The notes below the pieces were generated by a model. It was not told the origin of the DNA and did not search any database. It saw only the letters and a program-made list of their open reading frames with translations. The translations under genes were made by a program, and so were the position numbers. Below are positions 1 to 7,898 of a stretch of DNA of 64,000 nucleotides, piece by piece. Positions within the stretch are counted from its first letter, which is position 1. Every line of letters begins with the position of its first letter. This stretch comes from JAPPLB01 sp965204095. Its GTDB lineage: Bacteria; Acidobacteriota; Terriglobia; Bryobacterales; UBA6623. Location of the stretch: assembly GCA_965204095.1 (NCBI GenBank), contig OZ241991.1:1302001-1366000 (forward strand), given 5' to 3'.

Positions 1-585
1 GTTTCGACGCTTTGCGCGCCCTTCGAGGAAACCGGTCGACAGCGCGGCCTCTCGGTTGAACCGGGCCTTGCGGAAGAATCGGCTCAGGGATGATTCCGTG
101 CCTGCCCGAACTAGCCTGCATTTCTCACCACGTGGCGAGGCGAAGTGGGTGAGAGGACCGTCAGGACGAGGCGCGAGCCGCTTGGCGCGCGCAGGCGTAC
201 TTGAACAGTACGTTGAGCACGGCAAGCAAGCGCAACGAAGTCCTGGCGGGCGTATCGCGTGCTTCGACCGTCGGATGGTGAGAAATGCAGGCTAGACTCG
301 ATCAACGTCCTCCGCCGTCGATGATGAGGATGCCGCGTGCATCGCCCGAACGGAAGTGCGTGCCATGCCGAATTATCCCAGGATTCACAGGCTCGGCTTC
401 CAGAAACGGGATTCCTGTACCGGGAACTCTTTCCGTGGCTTCGAGAAATACCGGTACACTACCTTTTTTCAAGCATTTACACGCCCTCCGCGATAGACCG
501 CGTTTGGCAGCGAACGTGCTCCATGGAAAATGACCTCCATGGTCTGCGTTTTGGGGTTGAGTCATGTCTCCGCGCGGCTCCGGCC
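1..585. other. Gene-poor left edge and leader of the sensor kinase gene
   Basis: No gene is supported here. The stretch holds one complete copy of the dispersed repeat (described separately) and then about 290 bases of leader before the kinase start chosen at 586. A possible -10 box TACACT lies at 452-457, without a convincing -35. Open frames crossing the repeat only translate repeat sequence and are not genes. Confidence 0.5.
111..295 (+). repeat. Dispersed YTAR repeat, short form, complete copy
   Basis: A 185-bp copy bounded by CTAG at both ends. It opens with CCTGCATTTCTCACCAC and closes with the reverse complement of the same 17 bases. The core carries the GC-rich hairpin around position 180 and the GTACT/AGTAC hairpin around 198-212. 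This copy is the reference for the short form: the inner arms CGAAGTGSG/CGTGCTTCG and CCGTCAGGAC/GTCCTGGCGG can also pair. Confidence 0.9.
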
Positions 586-3489
586 ATGGATTCGAAGACG
601 AAGGTGAGTAAGAGCGCGACATCCCGAGCCGTCACCGGCCTGCTTCTGCTGGCCACGGCGGCCTGCGTGTTGATCGCCCTGCTGAACCTCGCCGACCGTA
701 GTGATTTCCAGTTGCCGTACGACGGCGTCACTTGGATCGACCGGCCCGCAGGGGTCGAGTCACTGCGCGTCGAGCTTGAGGGTCCGGGCGCGCAGGCAGG
801 CATTCGTGCAGGCGACCGGCTCGTACGGATCGACTCTTCCACCATCGATGAAGCGCTGGATGTGGCGCGTACGCTTGCCCGGGTTGGGGTCTGGAGGCAG
901 GCGACGTATGTCATCGAGCGTGCGGGCACTCGATTCGAGACCCGCGTCATCGTCGGAGCCGCGTCTGAGGGTGGGGTTGCCTCCTCCTTTCAATGGATCG
1001 TCGGTCTGGCCTACCTGGCTATTGGGCTGACCGTCCTTTTGTCCCGCGTAGCCGGGCCGATGGTCCATCATTTTTTCCTCTTTACCCTGGTCTCGTTTGT
1101 TCTCCATTGCTTCAGCTACACGACCCGCCTCGACGGCCTGGACCGTCTTGTTTACTGGACCGATGTCTGGGCAACGCTCCTGGCGCCCTCGTTGTTCCTT
1201 CATTTCTGTCTGACCTTCCCGGACGCCGGGAAAACGTCGCGCCGACGCCGCTGGGCCTCAGGCGCGCTCTACCTGCCGGTATTGGGATTGGGTGTCGTGC
1301 AGCATCTTGTCGCGCTCGGCGCCGTGGAGTTCGCATTGCCGCTGGTCGAAGTGCGTTTCCTGTTGGATCGCATCGCCTTCGGCCTGTACGGCGTTTACTT
1401 CATCGTCGGAGCGCTGATCCTGCGAAGGCAGACCGGCCGCACCGAAGAACCGATTCTGCGTCAACAACGAAGGTGGCTGGCCATGGGCGCTCTTTGGGGC
1501 ACCCTGCCCTTCGTGGTTTTCTACCTTGCGCCGTATGTCGCCGGGCAGGTTCCGAGCCCCGGCCAGACGCTGTCCGTCTTCTCTCTGGGATTGATTCCGC
1601 TCACGTTCGCTTACGCCGTCGTTCGATACCGATTGATGGACGTCGAGCTTTTTGCGCGCCGTGTGACGGCTGCTTCACTGGCCGCGTCGGGGTTGCTGGC
1701 CGCCGCCTATGGTTTGCTCTTCGCATGGAGCGGGACGATTTTGAGCGCCGAAGGTTTCGGCCCGGCGGTCTGGGTCGTCTCCGTGCTTGCCGGCGCCTTG
1801 GCCTTCCAGCCTTTGCGGTCATGGATCCAGACCCGCATTGACCGGCGTCATTACCGCGATCGCTACGATTCGCGCCGGACGCTCTCCGACTTCGCCGCAG
1901 CGCTCACCACCGAGACCGATCTGGACAGGACGTTGGATTCGGTCACGGACCGCCTTGCCACGACCCTGCGGCTGAAGAAAGTCGCCGTCTTTGTGACCGG
2001 CCTCGCCAAGGGACCCACCGGAGACCGCAGCTTCCGTCTCGTCAAGGCCGTTGGGCTCGAGCGGGTGGCCGAGGCCGCGAACACGCGGTTTCTTACGGAC
2101 CACGCTCTGGCGGCGAACGACGCCGGTGATTACTTGCACATCGAAGATACCGGGCAACTCCCTTCCGCCTTGGCGCCGTATCGGTCGGCCCTTGTCGACC
2201 TCGACCTCAATGACTATGTCCCCTGCCGCGTCAAGGGACGGACGATTGCTTATCTGGGGATGGGCCGCACTCGCGACGGGCAGTTTCTGAACTCCGAAGA
2301 CGTTGCTTTGGTTCGAGCGTTGTCGGGCTACCTGGCGATCGCGATCGAGAATGCACGGCTTCATGAATCCCTCGACCGCAAGGCGCGGCAATATGAGCGC
2401 CTCAAGGACTACAGCGAGAACATTGTCGAGTCTCTGAGCGTGGGCATCTCCGCAACGGATCTTGACGGCCGTGTGGGAAGTTGGAACACCCCCCTTGAGC
2501 TGATGTTCGGCATCTCTCGCCAACAAGCGTTGGGGCGGCGGCTGAACGAGCTGCTGCCCGCCAGGTTGGTCACCGAGTTGAATAAGATCCGCGAGGACAC
2601 CGGCCTCAAGAACTTGTACAAGTTCCGTATCCGCGCAAGCGACTTCCCCGACGAGTTTCGGCCTGATTCCGGCCACGACGACCAGGAGCGCGTGCTGAAC
2701 ATCGTCGTGGCCCCTCTCGTCACAAAGACCTTCGAACGCATCGGCCGCTTGATCATCTTCGACGATGTCACCGAACACTCGGTTCTTGAGAATCAACTGA
2801 TCCAGGCCGAGAAGCTCAGCTCGATCGGTCTGCTCGCGGCCGGCGTGGCGCATGAAGTCAATACGCCGCTGGCGGTCATCTCCAGTTATGCCCAAATCTT
2901 GGCTCGCCAGGTTTCCGAAACTCCCAGGACAGCCGAGATTCTTGACAAAATCACCTCGCAAACCTTCCGTGCCAGCGAGATCGTGAACTCGCTGCTCAAC
3001 TTTTCAAGGACCTCGGGCAGCGAGAAGACGACGCTTGATCTATCGCGCACCATCAACGAAACATTGGAGATGGTCGCTCCTCAGCTTCGCCAGGGGCATA
3101 TCTCGGTCAAGAAGAATCTATTGCCCGAAGCATCCGGCGTGCTCGGCAACGCGGGACAACTGCAGCAGGTCTTCCTCAATCTCATCCTCAATGCGCGCGA
3201 TGCCATGCCGGACGGCGGACGGCTGATCGTCAGCACGACCGAGCGGGGCGGCATGGCCTGCGTTTCAATCCGGGATACGGGCTCGGGCATGACCGCCGAC
3301 CAGACACGGCATGTCTTCGATCCCTTCTTCACGACCAAAGGTCCCAAGCGTGGGACCGGCCTGGGTTTGGCGGTCAGCTACGGAATCATTCAGGAACATT
3401 CCGGTACCATAACGGTGGACAGCCGCCCCGGTGAAGGCTCCACTTTCATCGTGGAGATTCCGCTGGCGGCCAAGCCGATTCATGCCTAG
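586..3489 (+). CDS. Membrane-bound PAS/GAF sensor histidine kinase (NtrB/ZraS-like)
   Basis: About 967 residues from the ATG at 586. Order of parts: one N-terminal membrane segment, a PDZ-like domain (about residues 44-120, with the typical GAQAGIRAGDRL turn), a block of roughly seven or eight membrane helices (about 130-415), a GAF domain (about 430-595), a PAS domain (about 608-735), a HisKA dimerisation helix with the phospho-acceptor His in GVAHEVNTPL (about residue 756), then HATPase_c with N-box NLILNARDAM, DTGSGM and GTGLGLAVSYGII. It should autophosphorylate and pass phosphate to the sigma-54 regulator encoded next. The frame is open further upstream to 337; 586 is preferred because the hydrophobic segment then lies near the N-terminus, but no clear SD supports it. 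The stop TAG lies in a 19-bp tandem duplication. Confidence 0.9.
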   Translation: MDSKTKVSKSATSRAVTGLLLLATAACVLIALLNLADRSDFQLPYDGVTWIDRPAGVESLRVELEGPGAQAGIRAGDRLVRIDSSTIDEALDVARTLARVGVWRQATYVIERAGTRFETRVIVGAASEGGVASSFQWIVGLAYLAIGLTVLLSRVAGPMVHHFFLFTLVSFVLHCFSYTTRLDGLDRLVYWTDVWATLLAPSLFLHFCLTFPDAGKTSRRRRWASGALYLPVLGLGVVQHLVALGAVEFALPLVEVRFLLDRIAFGLYGVYFIVGALILRRQTGRTEEPILRQQRRWLAMGALWGTLPFVVFYLAPYVAGQVPSPGQTLSVFSLGLIPLTFAYAVVRYRLMDVELFARRVTAASLAASGLLAAAYGLLFAWSGTILSAEGFGPAVWVVSVLAGALAFQPLRSWIQTRIDRRHYRDRYDSRRTLSDFAAALTTETDLDRTLDSVTDRLATTLRLKKVAVFVTGLAKGPTGDRSFRLVKAVGLERVAEAANTRFLTDHALAANDAGDYLHIEDTGQLPSALAPYRSALVDLDLNDYVPCRVKGRTIAYLGMGRTRDGQFLNSEDVALVRALSGYLAIAIENARLHESLDRKARQYERLKDYSENIVESLSVGISATDLDGRVGSWNTPLELMFGISRQQALGRRLNELLPARLVTELNKIREDTGLKNLYKFRIRASDFPDEFRPDSGHDDQERVLNIVVAPLVTKTFERIGRLIIFDDVTEHSVLENQLIQAEKLSSIGLLAAGVAHEVNTPLAVISSYAQILARQVSETPRTAEILDKITSQTFRASEIVNSLLNFSRTSGSEKTTLDLSRTINETLEMVAPQLRQGHISVKKNLLPEASGVLGNAGQLQQVFLNLILNARDAMPDGGRLIVSTTERGGMACVSIRDTGSGMTADQTRHVFDPFFTTKGPKRGTGLGLAVSYGIIQEHSGTITVDSRPGEGSTFIVEIPLAAKPIHA

Positions 3490-3514
3490 CAGTCTGATTC
3501 ATGCCTAGCAGTCT
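3477..3514 (+). repeat. 19-bp exact tandem duplication over the kinase stop codon
   Basis: The 19 bases at 3477-3495 are repeated exactly at 3496-3514. Each unit contains CTAG followed by CAGTCT, the start of the second repeat family. The duplication therefore copies both the 3' end of the kinase gene and the repeat junction. The first unit contains the real stop codon. Confidence 0.9.
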
Positions 3515-3821
3515 GCGGTGAAACCGAGCGTAGCACCGAGAGCGGCGAGGCAAAGTGCGTGAGAGGGCCGTCAGGACTAGGCGCAAGCCGGGCGGAGGGA
3601 AAAGGCGCGAGCCGGGCGGAGAAAAAAGGCGCGCGCAACAGGGCCTTTATGGTTTTTCACGAAACACGAAACACGGCCTTTCCGGTTCACTGGCCGTCAG
3701 GCATTTCTTCTGGAGCGAACCAAGCCCCCTCCCATGGTTTTCACGAATCACGAGACACGAAACACGAATCACGGCCTTTTTCGCGTGCTTCGGCCGTCGG
3801 GTGGTGAGAAATGCAGGCCAG
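3515..3821 (+). repeat. Composite repeat: family-2 start plus long-form YTAR repeat
   Basis: After a short family-2 piece (GCGGTGAAACC... GTAGCACCGAGAGCGG) the sequence joins the long form of the YTAR repeat without its left 17-bp end. It contains the heptamer array at 3742-3776 (CACGAAT, CACGAGA, CACGAAA, CACGAAT, CACGGCC). The right terminal repeat ends at CCAG (3818-3821), a one-base variant of CTAG. The ATG inside that right end is the start codon of the downstream response regulator. Confidence 0.75.
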
Positions 3822-5292
3822 CCGCGTAACTGTCGCTGAGGCAGCGGTCACGACAAAAGGCCGCATCCTGATTGTCGATGACGAAGAGGCGATCCGCGAG
3901 AGCCTCGACACTCTCCTCCAACTCGAAGGCTATTCGACCGCGATGGCCGAGTCTGGCGGTGAGGGCGTCACGGCGCTCAAGGATGAGTTTTTTGATCTGG
4001 TCCTGCTCGACCTGATGCTTCCCGACCGCAGTGGTCTGGAAGTCGTCGAGGAAGTCCGCCGTACGAATGCGGAAATTCCCATCCTGATGCTTACCGCCTA
4101 CGGGTCCGTCGAAAATGCCGTCCAAGCGATCAAGAGAGGCGCGAACGATTTCCTCACCAAGCCCTGGAATAACGCTAAGCTGCTGCTCGAGATCGAGCAG
4201 GCCATCAGGCAAAACCGCCTCGAACAGGAAAACACGGCCCTTCGAGAGGCTCTGCGCAGACGCTACAGCTTCGGAAACCTGATCGGTAAGTCCGAGGGAA
4301 TGCGGCGTGTCTTCGAGCTGGTCACTCAGGTCGCCAAGAGTCGCACGACAATCCTGGTGCACGGTGAAAGCGGAACCGGCAAGGAACTCATCTCGCACGC
4401 CATCCACTCTCATTCGCCGCGCACCGACGGTCCTTTCGTCGCCGTCAACACGGGCGCCATCCCCGTCGACCTGCTGGAATCCCGGTTGTTCGGACACGTT
4501 CGCGGCGCCTTCACCGGCGCCACGCAAACTCAGAAGGGTTGCTTTGACCGCGCCAACGGCGGGACGCTTTTCCTGGACGAAGTCGGTACTCTCGGGCTGG
4601 AGACGCAAGCCAAACTGCTGCGTGTCATTCAAGAACGGGAGTTCATGCCGCTCGGCTCGACGAACATGGTTCAAGTCGATGTTCGCATCGTGGCCGCCAC
4701 CAACGTCGACCTGACCGAGTTGGTGGCCAGGGGAGAGTTCCGCGAAGACCTCTATTACCGGCTCAATGTCATTCAGATCGATCTTCCGCCACTGCGCGAG
4801 CGGCGGGAAGACATCCCGCTGCTGATCGACCACTTCTTCACGAAGTACTGCCTGGAGAATGAGTGCTTCCTGAACAACCGCAAACAGTCGGAGCTCCGTT
4901 TCGCGTCCGATGCCCTGCAAATTCTGCTGAACCACAAATGGCCGGGCAACGTCCGTGAGCTCGAGAACGTGGTCGAGCGGGCTGTAGTCCTCGCTACCGG
5001 ACCCGAGGTCCCGGTGGAAATGCTGCCCCAGTCGCTGCTGGAGGCCAATGGCATCCGGAGGCTGCATATACCGACCGACGTCAAGCCCGCCGAAGGTGCC
5101 AGCCTGCCGGAAATCGTTGAAGAGTTCGAGCGGAGGCTCATTACCCAGGAACTGGAGAAGTCAGGCTGGAACCAGACCGAGTGCGCCCGCCGTCTGCGCG
5201 TCGCCCTGTCGACGCTGAATCAGAAAATCCAACGCCTCAATATCGACATCAAGAAAAAACGAGACCGCCCGGGCGATCACTTGCTCCCGTAA
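3811..5292 (+). CDS. Sigma-54-dependent response regulator (NtrC family)
   Basis: 493 residues: receiver domain with phospho-acceptor Asp at about residue 67 (LVLLDLMLPD) and Lys in the FLTKPW segment; AAA+ domain with Walker A GESGTGKE (about 185), GAFTGA sigma-54 contact loop (about 232), Walker B-like LFLDEVG, and sensor region DLYYRLNV; C-terminal Fis-type helix-turn-helix (about 433-475). It activates sigma-54 promoters and is the partner of the kinase immediately upstream. The ATG lies inside the right end of the repeat, preceded by GGTGGTGAG, which can serve as ribosome binding site. No other ATG, GTG or TTG lies between it and the receiver domain, so the repeat appears to provide the translation start. 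Its targets are not shown in this window. Confidence 0.93.
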   Translation: MQASRVTVAEAAVTTKGRILIVDDEEAIRESLDTLLQLEGYSTAMAESGGEGVTALKDEFFDLVLLDLMLPDRSGLEVVEEVRRTNAEIPILMLTAYGSVENAVQAIKRGANDFLTKPWNNAKLLLEIEQAIRQNRLEQENTALREALRRRYSFGNLIGKSEGMRRVFELVTQVAKSRTTILVHGESGTGKELISHAIHSHSPRTDGPFVAVNTGAIPVDLLESRLFGHVRGAFTGATQTQKGCFDRANGGTLFLDEVGTLGLETQAKLLRVIQEREFMPLGSTNMVQVDVRIVAATNVDLTELVARGEFREDLYYRLNVIQIDLPPLRERREDIPLLIDHFFTKYCLENECFLNNRKQSELRFASDALQILLNHKWPGNVRELENVVERAVVLATGPEVPVEMLPQSLLEANGIRRLHIPTDVKPAEGASLPEIVEEFERRLITQELEKSGWNQTECARRLRVALSTLNQKIQRLNIDIKKKRDRPGDHLLP

Positions 5293-5335
5293 GCCTGCCT
5301 GCGGTTTGCCGAAGCACGGCGGCTTGACGGACACC

Positions 5336-5398
5336 CTGGCCTGTATTTCTCATCACGTGGCGAGGCGAAAAGCGCGGGAGGGCCGTCAGGACGAGGCG
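5336..5398 (+). repeat. Left half of a YTAR repeat, interrupted by a second copy
   Basis: The left end and first inner arm of one copy (CTGG border, then CCTGTATTTCTCATCACG) run up to GACGAGGCG. They are then interrupted by a complete copy starting with CTAG at 5399. The interrupted copy resumes at 5583 with CTGCTTGGCGC, exactly the sequence expected next. This is a nested insertion. Confidence 0.85.
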
Positions 5399-5582
5399 CT
5401 AGCCTGCATTTCTCACCACGTGGCGAGGCGAAGTGCGCGAGAGGGGCGTCAGGACGAGGCGCGAGCCGCTTGGCGCGCGCAGGCGTACTTGACAGTACGT
5501 CGAGCACGGCAAGCAAGCGCAACGAAGTCCTGGCGGTCGTATCGTGTGCTTCGACCGTCGGGTGGTGAGAAATGCAGGCTAG
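5399..5582 (+). repeat. YTAR repeat, short form, inserted inside another copy
   Basis: Complete 184-bp copy with CTAG at both ends. Removing it with one CTAG rejoins the host copy as GAGGCGCTAGCTGCTTGGCGC, one base from the usual repeat sequence GAGGCGCGAGCTGCTTGGCGC. The extra T creates the CTAG target. The central hairpin has a TGAC loop instead of TGAAC. Confidence 0.9.
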
Positions 5583-5745
5583 CTGCTTGGCGCAGCAACA
5601 CGGCCTTGAAGTTTTTCACGAATCACGGCTTTCAAGCTCCCCGCCCGTCCGGCGTTCCCTGGTTGAGCCACTCCAAGCCCGACCAACGGGTTGTAAGGTT
5701 TTTTACGAAACACGAATCACGAATCACGGCCTTATTGCTTGCTGA
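5583..5745 (+). repeat. Remainder of interrupted repeat with heptamer module
   Basis: Continuation of the interrupted copy: CTGCTTGGCGC, then the AACACGGCCTTGAAG module, a CACGAATCACGG piece, a segment shared with the 10.5-12 kb block (CCACTCCAAGCCCGACCAACGGG), and the heptamer array CACGAAT CACGAAT CACGGCC ending near 5738. No right terminal repeat follows, so the copy is truncated just upstream of the antitoxin promoter. Confidence 0.65.
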
Positions 5746-5760
5746 ACGCTGTCTGTGCGT

Positions 5761-5772
5761 CATAATGCGTTC
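5761..5772 (+). promoter_or_regulatory. -10 box of a probable leaderless promoter for the antitoxin gene
   Basis: CATAAT at 5761-5766, then exactly 6 bases, then ATG at 5773. No SD-like sequence precedes the ATG. The same TANNNT-like box with a 6-base gap occurs before aroB, the isochorismatase-family gene and the gene on the minus strand starting at 7886. Confidence 0.45.
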
Positions 5773-6009
5773 ATGCCGGTGCAGATCACGATACGAGGCG
5801 TCCCGGATGAAGTCCGCAACGAGCTTGCTGCCCGTGCCGCGTTGCAACGCCAATCTATGCAGGAGTTCCTACGCTGTGAGTTGGAACGCATTGCATCCCG
5901 ACCCTCCCGCAGCACACGACTGCAAGGAGTTCGTGATCGCAAGGAAGCTGCGAGAACTCGTGTGCCTCCTGCCAGCATATTACGCGCCCGGGGAGTTGAC
6001 CGGACGTGA
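5773..6009 (+). CDS. FitA/VapB-type ribbon-helix-helix antitoxin
   Basis: 78 residues. The N-terminus (MPVQITIRGVPDEVRNELAA) is the beta strand plus helix typical of the FitA-like RHH fold, followed by RQSMQEFLRCELERIAS. Such proteins bind the operon promoter and neutralise a PIN-domain RNase toxin. The stop TGA overlaps the GTG start of the vapC remnant (GTGA, 6006-6009), the usual translational coupling of these pairs. The antitoxin is intact while its toxin is broken, so it is an orphan here. The start at 5773 is chosen because the fold begins there; the frame opens 18 bases earlier. Confidence 0.8.
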   Translation: MPVQITIRGVPDEVRNELAARAALQRQSMQEFLRCELERIASRPSRSTRLQGVRDRKEAARTRVPPASILRARGVDRT

Positions 6010-6189
6010 CAGTCGTCGTTGACGCGTCCGTTCTTGTCGCGGCTTTGGTTGACGCGGGCGCGTAGGGAAATGGGCCGAATCCGTACTCTCTGCGAACTCT
6101 TCAGTCACTCCTGAACTGGCGTTGGTCGAGACAAGCAACATCCTGCGTCGGTTGGAACAAGCCGGACAAATCTCACGGCTTGAGGTTGC
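6006..6189 (+). pseudogene. Broken VapC-type PIN-domain toxin, truncated by a repeat
   Basis: The GTG at 6006 starts VTVVVDASVLVAALVDAG, the first PIN-domain strand with its catalytic Asp, but a stop follows after about 19 codons. After a one-base frame change the domain continues (GKWAES... ELALVETSNILRRLEQAG), including the second acidic residue, and then runs into the repeat whose CTAG is at 6189. The C-terminal half with the remaining acidic residues is absent. The gene therefore has both a frameshift and a truncation. The family is clear from the motifs and from the antitoxin upstream. Confidence 0.75.
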
Positions 6190-6251
6190 TAGCCTGTATT
6201 TCTCACCACGTGGCGAGGCGAAGTGCGTGGGAGGGCCGTCAGGACGAGGGG
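6189..6251 (+). repeat. YTAR repeat, left part only
   Basis: CTAG, then the left terminal repeat (CCTGTATTTCTCACCACG) and the first inner arms up to GTCAGGACGAGG. It stops 6 bases before the minus-strand gene ending at 6258. The missing right half and the broken vapC suggest a deletion after insertion. Confidence 0.8.
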
Positions 6252-6257
6252 CGCGCC

Positions 6258-7886
6258 TCAATACCGCACGTGGATCTCGACGTGCTTCACCACCAGAGGC
6301 GGCCTGACGCGGCGGTTGCGTTCGAGAAGAACCGTTTGAATCTCGTGCGCGCCGACATCCGCGCTTTGTGGAGCGAGCGGCCAGACGAGCCAGCTCGATT
6401 CGCCGAAGTCGGCCGGGTCGTCGTTGAGCTCTCGCGCGGCGCTGCGGACCGCTGGCGGGCCGAGCTGATTCCCGTCGAAGGTGACGCGGATCTTGTCGAG
6501 CGCCGTGTAGTGGTCGATTTCGATGTGCAGTTCCACGGCACGCGCATGGGCCGGTGACTCATGGACCGGCACGCGGAAGCGCGGTCCGTCGCCGGACAAG
6601 GTCGGATGCAACTCGACCGGTGTCTCCCCATGGATCCGGTCGTGCAGATCGGCGCCGGTCCATGGGGCTGCATCCTCCCTGATGTGCCGGTGCAGCGCTG
6701 CATGGACCTTGTTGGTTCGGCGTAAAGTCGCGGGCGAGCCGATCGTGGTCAGCAGAGGCCGCCGACTGCGTTCGTTGGCGTGCCAGTTGAAGACATACAT
6801 GCCGTCGGCGCCGCGCGCCCAGTAACCCTCGGCGAGCGCGCGCACCCAGGCGGCATTCCATGCTTCTCGCGGCATCAGGCCCTCGTGCTCCCCCCAGAAG
6901 CCGCTGTCGAACCCCGTGTAGAAACGGATGCCGGTCCCGTTCAGAAGCTCACGGAACTTCTCCACTTCGACGCCCGGATCGGTGAGTGCTCCGCCGCCCG
7001 CGATCACGATGTCGCAGAGCCCCTCTTTCACCCAGACCGGCAGGTCGTAACCGATGCGGCGGCAGGATTCCAGCGTCGTTGCCACGCGCACTGCCAGGTG
7101 CAAAGGACGCCCGCGCTCACGCCCGATGCGGTTCGTCAGTTCCCGCACGGCGCGTTGCAGGTCGGTGAGGGTGTAGCGCAAACGGTAGGCGTCGTCGAGA
7201 GGCAAGTGAAAGGCATGCCGCTGCCAGTCGAGTTCGATGCCGTCCCAGTCCGCCAGGCGGGCGACTTCGGTGATGTGCTGAAGCCGGTGTTCGCGGACCG
7301 GCAGGTGGGCGAAGTTCCAACTGGCGGCGAACCACTGCGGGGCGTTCCCCCGGCCCAGGCACCACTCCGGATGCTCTTTCCGCAGCCGCGTCAGGCCGGG
7401 CATCACGGCCCCCGCCATGTCTTCCACCTGCAGCCCGTTGAAATGATTGTCGTTCATGCGAACCGACGCCCAAGGTGAGATACCCAGCTCCCGGCCGCGC
7501 TTCACGAGAGCCGCGTATGGGTCCTCGCCGCGGTCGAGCATCGCCCGAATGCCCTCGTTGTGCCGCATCGAGCGGGCCGAGCCGTAGACGCGGTTTTCGG
7601 AGTCGCCGGCCATCTCCATGTGCTCGGACCGCCACTTGGCCTCGTGCTCGCCGATGCACCAGAAGTGGGCGTCGACCTGCGTGTCCTTCATGGGCGCATA
7701 GGTCTTATCGAGGAATTGCTCGAGCGATTGCGGAAACTCCGAGTAGTCGTGCGGCGCTCCGTCCCAGTTGTAGATGATTCGATAGGCAGGCGGGCCGCTA
7801 CGACCGGCCGGAGAAGCCGGGGAGGCGGTCGGGAGTGCCGAGAGGGCGGCCACGCCGCGCAACAAATCCCTTCTGCTCGTATCCAT
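6258..7886 (-). CDS. Secreted Tat-signal protein with a GH-like TIM-barrel domain
   Basis: 542 residues. The N-terminus MDTSRRDLLRG followed by a hydrophobic Ala/Ser stretch is a Tat signal, so export is expected. The body resembles uncharacterised glycoside-hydrolase-like barrels (GHL10-like) of Acidobacteria and Planctomycetes: DWDGIELDWQRHAF carries the acidic pair expected of a barrel active site, and ADGMYVFNWHANE lies late in the barrel. The last ~130 residues look like a beta-sandwich. The substrate cannot be read from the sequence. The start has a GATAAT box 6 bases upstream (7893-7898 on the complementary strand) and no SD. Confidence 0.65.
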   Translation of the reverse strand: MDTSRRDLLRGVAALSALPTASPASPAGRSGPPAYRIIYNWDGAPHDYSEFPQSLEQFLDKTYAPMKDTQVDAHFWCIGEHEAKWRSEHMEMAGDSENRVYGSARSMRHNEGIRAMLDRGEDPYAALVKRGRELGISPWASVRMNDNHFNGLQVEDMAGAVMPGLTRLRKEHPEWCLGRGNAPQWFAASWNFAHLPVREHRLQHITEVARLADWDGIELDWQRHAFHLPLDDAYRLRYTLTDLQRAVRELTNRIGRERGRPLHLAVRVATTLESCRRIGYDLPVWVKEGLCDIVIAGGGALTDPGVEVEKFRELLNGTGIRFYTGFDSGFWGEHEGLMPREAWNAAWVRALAEGYWARGADGMYVFNWHANERSRRPLLTTIGSPATLRRTNKVHAALHRHIREDAAPWTGADLHDRIHGETPVELHPTLSGDGPRFRVPVHESPAHARAVELHIEIDHYTALDKIRVTFDGNQLGPPAVRSAARELNDDPADFGESSWLVWPLAPQSADVGAHEIQTVLLERNRRVRPPLVVKHVEIHVRY

Positions 7887-7892
7887 GCGGGC

Positions 7893-7898
7893 ATTATC
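7893..7898 (-). promoter_or_regulatory. -10 box formed at the border of a repeat
   Basis: On the minus strand GATAAT lies 6 bases before the ATG of the gene 6258-7886. The hexamer spans the TTAT border tetramer and the first base of the repeat that begins at 7894, so the repeat junction itself forms the box. No good -35 is seen. Confidence 0.4.

Noticed and set aside
111..295. Short open frames inside every YTAR repeat, such as the recurring HFSPRGEAKCVRGPSG text
   Set aside because: The same translation appears wherever the repeat occurs, in either frame, and is broken by indels between copies. The repeat is non-coding.
1819..2961. 380-codon open frame on the minus strand opposite the histidine kinase
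   Set aside because: It is a shadow of the kinase coding sequence, without start context or family features.
3769..5067. 432-codon open frame on the minus strand opposite the response regulator
   Set aside because: It is a shadow of a well-identified gene and reads into the repeat.
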